Assembly: GCA_037447655.1 (NCBI GenBank)
Contig: JBBHKE010002188.1
Location: forward strand, 91,639 to 139,084
Reading direction: 5' to 3'
Length of the DNA: 47,446 nt
Source of the DNA: Zygnema cylindricum
Taxonomy: Eukaryota; Streptophyta; Zygnematophyceae; Zygnematales; Zygnemataceae
Numbering within the stretch: position 1 is the first letter of the stretch; the number at the start of each line of letters is the position of its first letter. The translations under genes and the position numbers were made by a program. The notes below the pieces were generated by a model. It did no database searches, was not told where the DNA came from, and was given only the letters and a program-made list of their open reading frames with translations. This document shows positions 42,784 through 47,446 of the stretch, one piece after another.

Positions 42784-43499
42784 GGGTAACATTCCATTAG
42801 ACGAAAAGTGGGGTTCGTTACTGGACGCCGTACGTTTTCTTACAGTTCGTACAGATTCATACCATATTTTTTTTTTGTCAGACAAAACATCGTTACTAGA
42901 AAGCTATCGGGAAGTTCCAATAATGTAGGCGTAATTCTTGACCATTGGATGTTTCACTTTCTGAAATCCGTGAAGCAATCGTGCACATCATCCAGTTAGC
43001 CCCAATTCTCCTCGCGAGGAGAGTTGGGGCCCACTGGATGATTACCATTGGTACACGTGAAAATGCAAAAAAATATATACTTTGAACAAGCGATCACACG
43101 CGTGCACGTCGTACAGGCCATGTGCCGCCTGCCACGCTGTATACACGTCAACCGAAAGTATCCTCGCACGCTCCGTCTGACATCCACCGACCTTCAAAGT
43201 TTGCGGCGTCTTTTTGCCATTCCGTTTCGAAATTTTGATTTCCATTTTCAAAATTAAAATTTGGCCGCAAACTTTTCGTACCAATCATTAACCACCTCCG
43301 CTGGTAACAGATACTGTCGTTTAGATTTTCCGTTTGAATAATATTTTTTTATTTTCAAAATGTGAACACTAACTACGTGGCACCAATCATAATTTCGAAA
43401 GGTTTTTCACTGGCCCGACACAATGGTGGGGACTTCCAGTAAACGTTGTCAGTAGTCTTTTGCGTACATTTACTGGGACCGCCTAATGGAATGTTACCC
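42784..43499. mobile_element. Harbinger-like element M1
   Basis: 716 bp with 17-bp perfect terminal inverted repeats GGGTAACATTCCATTAG and CTAATGGAATGTTACCC, flanked by TTA on both sides (42781-42783 and 43500-43502). Three-base TWA targets and a GGG-starting TIR fit PIF/Harbinger (Tourist-type) elements. No transposase is encoded, so it is non-autonomous. Confidence 0.88.
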
Positions 43500-43502
43500 T
43501 TA

Positions 43503-44241
43503 GAGCGTTGTTCCATTAGGCGGTCTCAGTAAACGTCAAAAATTCGTTTACTGAAGCCATCGTTCCATTGTGGCGTTCCATTGTGTCGTTCCATTGTGTC
43601 GGGTCAATTACCGACATTTTATTTGCGTAATACACTTTGATTGGTCCACGTAATAGATGAATACGATTTTAGAAATCTTCAAAGAATCTTTAACAGCAAA
43701 TTGTGACCACATATTTGTACCAGCGAAGGTAAAAACTTTTAAAAAGTGACTTGTACGATGTATTGAATAAAATCTGTACGGGCGGACGAAACTCAAGATT
43801 TGTAAAAGCGTACGAATATGTCAGAATGGTAAGTGGATGACAACAGAAGCGTGAAACAATATCCTCCGTCAAAGATTTTCTTGCGGCTTCCGGTGGCCTC
43901 GCATCCTCCCTGGCGGAAGGCACATGTCATATGCGACGTGTACCCACTTGGTCGTGCGGTCGTCGTGAATATTTGTTCACTTTTCCACGAGGCACGATGC
44001 TATTCGTTCAGGCGCTTATAATTGACCTACTCCGGGTCACTTGTTGCGAACTGAAAAGTATCAGACGATGGCTTAACCGATTATACATCCGACGGTCCAC
44101 GTTTACGCCCATAAACGTGGAGAATCAAATTCCTCATTCAGTAGGCTTGTTTTTCTGACATTTTTTTCTTGGTACGGCACTGTACGAAACAGTACGACTT
44201 TCAGTAAACAACGACATTTTTCCTCTAATGGAACCTCACCC
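43503..44241. mobile_element. Harbinger-like element M2
   Basis: 739 bp. Ends GAGCGTTGTTCCATTAG and CTAATGGAACCTCACCC (imperfect TIR sharing GTTCCATTAG with M1). The left TTA (43500-43502) is the same one that closes M1; the right TTA is 44242-44244. Non-coding. Confidence 0.82.
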
Positions 44242-44244
44242 TTA

Positions 44245-45023
44245 GGGTGCGTCTCTGTGTGCTTAAGTAAGGGTTTTTTTTTTGTCGTTTTCCTGTAAAA
44301 CTTAGAGCTGTACCGCGTAAGTTTCAACTGTACAACAAAATATAAAAATAGAGAAGTACATTTTGCGTCATCATCGAATTTAAAATGTACTACATGTTGT
44401 CGTCTTGTGTTTTTCGACCCACTTCGACGACAAAAAACGTCATCTTCAACCTTATCTTTAAAATACAGGGCCGATGTGTTTTAAAATTAAGGATCTTCTA
44501 TAAACAAATAGGAACACGTATTTGCAAGTGTATTGTTTTGTTCAAAAACTTCAAACGAATTCAAGCGACGTGGAAGTGTACACGATTCGCTAGGTTTTGT
44601 ACGTTTTTGTCTAATACGACAAAGATAAGTACACAGTTTGTTTTATTTTGTCCGTTTCCATCTGGTACGGATTTTTTTTTGCAGGGGTCTCAAGGTTCTG
44701 ATGCCATTTCACGTCGAGCCGACAATAGACGCAAAGTCAAAACGCATCTTCTTCAACCGTGAAACGGCACAGGCTGGAGGGCGGTAGGTCTACAATGTCA
44801 CGAAAAGTCACACGACGTCATAAGCAGTTACGAAAAATGACGTGGGTCATCACAGATTGTAGACGTCGACAGCCGTCACGGGCATTGTCGACGTATACAA
44901 TCGTCACGCCTTAAGTGACAATTTCGTTTGGTACACATAGGGACACCCGAAATCCGGGTCCGCCGGATCTGCGCTAAAAAACAAAAAAAAATCTCTAAGT
45001 TTGAAGTACATAGAGACGCACTC
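44245..45023. mobile_element. Harbinger-like element M3
   Basis: 779 bp. Ends GGGTGCGTCTCTGTGTGC and GTACATAGAGACGCACTC (15 of 18 paired), flanked by TTA at 44242-44244 (shared with M2) and 45024-45026. Contains an internal hairpin-like segment rich in GACGTC and GTCACG words near 44786-44900. Frames inside show no domain. Confidence 0.82.
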
Positions 45024-45216
45024 TTAGTTTTCATGTTCTTTTCGCCACTTAAAATATATTTTCGCCGTTCACACTTGCCAAATTTTAAATCTGACGGTTG
45101 TGATTGAAAAGGAAAGATCCTTACCTTCCGACTGAAGCTTTTAAACCTAAAATTGCACATGCACGCACGGAGAAAATATGTTTGAAGTGGCGAAAAAAAC
45201 ATTAACACTAATAGCG
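45024..45216. repeat. foldback element copy 1
   Basis: About 190 bp. The left arm CTTTTCGCCACTTAAAATAT and right arm GTTTGAAGTGGCGAAAAAAA pair. The right tip AACACTAATAGCG is intact, while the left tip is altered and overlaps the M3 junction. Related to copy 2. Confidence 0.7.
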
Positions 45217-45318
45217 ATGCGCGGTAATTCCAAATCATGTTTTTATCTCCAATGCAGCATAGCACCGGCCCCATATCATATTCTGCACGCTCATGTAATA
45301 CAAAACTACACCGAGTAT

Positions 45319-45512
45319 CGCTATTAGTGTTGATGTTTTTTGTCACTTAAAACATCTTTTTTCTGTACACGCTTGTCGGATTATGGATCTGACGGCTGCG
45401 ATTGGAAGTTTATATTCTCACCTTCCCATTGGCGGTTTCTATGTGAAAATCGGACAAGTGTGAACGGATAAAAGATGTTTAAGTGGCGAAAAAAATATTA
45501 ACACTAATAGCG
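45319..45512. repeat. foldback element copy 2
   Basis: 194 bp. Long inverted arms: the left starts CGCTATTAGTGTTGATG and runs through GTCACTTAAAACATC; the right ends AACACTAATAGCG, preceded by GATGTTTAAGTGGCGAAAA. Pairing extends about 65 bp from each end, so nearly the whole element is a hairpin. Non-coding. Confidence 0.8.
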
Positions 45513-46745
45513 AAACACTGCGTAACTGCCAAAGAGTACATCATAGCACTATCTGCCCAATCAATGCCTTTGAATATTTTGAGCTTACGTGTCAATTTTA
45601 ACCCAACCAAGTTCCTCTCTAGTTTGAAAAGCGTAATGAGCAATACAAGACTGTAAAGTAAGTCTGAATATCCCTCTCCGTCTCCCTCTCCCTAATTCTG
45701 AATATCCCAGAGGGGCAAGACAACCCCAACTTTATTAGAAAGCGCAATGGTAAACCATTTGAGTCCATGGGAACAAAACGGGGCAGCAATGCTAAAACTG
45801 AAAAATTACATGTGGAGGGAAGCAAACAAAAAAGACATAGGGCAAAAGCAACTAACACACAAAAAACGACAGGTATAACAAAGACACCTAAAGAAGCAAC
45901 AACCACCTAAGAAAAAACCCAATAGAATGCATAAACCAAAATCATCTAACCAAACCCCAACATAAATAAAAATCTATAAAAAAACCAACGTCGTAATTTC
46001 CCAAAGGTGAGAGAACTACTCGGTTTCAGCCTAGGAGGATTGGAGTCCCCCATGTAACACACGAACCATGAACTCGATGGGACTTGGGGCCTTCGGCTCC
46101 TTAGCGTGTTTTGGTTTGATTCTCGAGTCTCACATGTGGTCTTTTGCCCCTGAGATATAAATCTAGTTTTTCGACTCACGTATACAGTAAACGTCACATA
46201 TGCTATCACCGCATCCTCGTCATCGATGAAGATTACTGTTGATATCAAAGCATGGTTGGTACCAAGTAGCATATAATTTTTCAGAAACTTCTTTCCTCAT
46301 TCTACGAGGATCCTTGCCACCTCGACTACAACTAAAAGAGCCTATAATAATCACACACGTCTAGAGGTTGAAATTCCCAGACCATTGATAATCAAACAAG
46401 CAAAAGTTTCATCTCATACCACGTAATTAACCAGCTGTTCTCTTCTCCAATATTCGCGCATTTATGGGTAATCACATCAGGGATAGAAATGATTTGGTGC
46501 AAAAGAGTATCGGAAGTGCACAACCGCCAGATAGATATAAGGCTTAATACTTATTATGTCAATCTGGAATACTAGAAGTGCACTACAGAAATCTCATAAG
46601 GTTTTCCAATTGATTTTATCCATTCACACATAAGTTATTATTCCCTGTGATTGCTCATTCAACGCCTGAATAGTACCGATTTACGAAAATCGAGAAATCT
46701 GAGATTTCAAAGAGGTATCTGGACGAATTGATCTCCTATTACACC
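45513..46745. other. no recognised gene
   Basis: Mixed-composition sequence. Minus-strand frames of 95 codons (45619-45906) and 108 codons (45946-46272) show no domain, signature motif or splice context that I can support. Confidence 0.4.
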
Positions 46746-46906
46746 GGTCAGAGGTCACAATCGTGTACGTGATCCATACCATCCCGGCCGCATCACATAC
46801 GGAACGGATTCGGTTGCCAAATAATGGGGGATTCGGCCAGGCGATTCAGAAACAAACAAAAAAGCGGGTACAGCGAGAATCAGGTACCCGATTGTGATCT
46901 CTGACC
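46746..46906. repeat. small inverted-repeat element
   Basis: 161 bp bounded by GGTCAGAGGTCACAATCG (46746-46763) and CGATTGTGATCTCTGACC (46889-46906), 17 of 18 paired, with pairing continuing into GTAC inward. It resembles a short MITE or foldback; no target duplication identified. Confidence 0.65.
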
Positions 46907-47446
46907 CCAGTAGTCATGACATTGGCGATGGTGCACCAGCCTTTTAAAAACGTCAAGAATCTAGCCTACTGAAAATCACCACGAAAGTTTCCAACTATTA
47001 TAAAAAAACAAAATTTCCAAACCAAGGAATGACCAGGCTGTCAACAATTGAAGTCGACAGCACACCGTGAATCCCTATTAGCGCAAAAAAAAAGATAGTG
47101 AGAACTGTTTTAGTGTCAATGATTCTATGATTCTATTTCCAGTCCACGAGGCGGGGAAAGAACTTAGCGTTGATAAAAAAAAAACATTAACATTAACGTC
47201 AATAAAACCGAGAAGAAAACCGAGAAAAGCGAGAAGAAAACCGAGATGGAGTTTTAAGTGTTATTCACCCTAATAGCGTTTCACAGTGTAGAATGTATAC
47301 AATAGCCAGAGCATGTCTGATTCAGTCATTATACATCCCCAAGAAACTCAACCATCTGAACTCGACACTGGGATAGTTCATAGTACAAATCAAGAAGTAC
47401 AGGAGTCATGTCAATTTCCACCTTTAGGTGCTGTTTAACTGAAATC
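46907..47446. other. unassigned end of window
   Basis: Contains CCCTATTAGCG near 47074 and CCCTAATAGCG near 47268, again the CGCTATTAG tip of the foldback family, about 200 bp apart in inverted orientation, with poly-A-rich sequence between. An open frame from ATG 47313 to TAA 47438 (42 codons incl. stop; begins MSDSVIIHPQETQPSELD) looks protein-like but is too short to call. Confidence 0.4.

Noticed and set aside
44385-45346. 125- and 156-codon frames in and next to M3
   Set aside because: Lie within non-coding inverted-repeat elements, lack domains, and cross element boundaries.
45619-46272. Two minus-strand frames of 95 and 108 codons
   Set aside because: No recognisable motif, weak composition, no partner exons; may be chance.

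Overview
The window looks like a repeat-saturated intergenic region of a eukaryotic nuclear genome. I see no rRNA gene, no CRISPR array, no functional tRNA and no intact host gene. About three quarters of it (1-35926) is decayed Ty1/copia-type LTR retrotransposon sequence, mostly on the minus strand. The host is uncertain. The copia primer-binding sites match the anticodon region of initiator-Met tRNA, slightly better for the plant form than the animal form as I remember them. The DDE_1 transposase gene resembles pogo-type genes I associate with oomycetes, but its ~260-275 bp introns are long for that group. A plant, streptophyte or other algal genome is my best guess, held loosely.

Layout. 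(1) 1-4372: the 5' half of copia element E1 (minus), cut by the window edge at the RT catalytic motif. (2) 4373-6037: flank carrying the first exon of a pogo/DDE_1 transposase (plus strand). (3) 6038-6850: an LTR fragment. (4) 6851-23286: copia element A (minus), split by three later insertions: E3 (8119-10354, plus), a solo LTR (12411-13595, plus, TSD CTAGT) and a nearly full-size copia B (14528-22245, minus, TSD TGGAG, itself carrying a 1.28-kb insertion). Removing these leaves a ~4.3-kb internal region, the same size as in the other copies. (5) 23287-23458: a purine-rich block. (6) 23459-35926: a tandem copia array, LTR-C-LTR-D-LTR, in which C and D share the middle LTR. (7) 35938-36110: a second copy of the purine-rich block, running into an unidentified broken reading frame (36030-37085). 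(8) 37228-40007: exons 2-4 of the DDE_1 transposase, bracketed by two arrays of ~28-bp palindromes. (9) 40008-42783: AT-rich and purine-rich sequence without recognisable genes. (10) 42784-45023: three Harbinger-like elements set end to end and sharing single TTA target sites. (11) 45024-47446: foldback elements, a small inverted-repeat element and unassigned sequence.

The pieces fit a layered history. The transposase exon at 5479-5857 and the exons from 37493 onward are collinear, on the same strand and in matching splice phase. They read as one gene whose first intron has grown to about 31.6 kb, mainly by the nested copia cluster. Every retrotransposon copy carries stops, frameshifts or lost catalytic residues, so none looks autonomous. 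Each LTR carries, on its antisense strand, a tRNA-like pair of Pol III A-box/B-box motifs, which is the most unusual shared property of the family.
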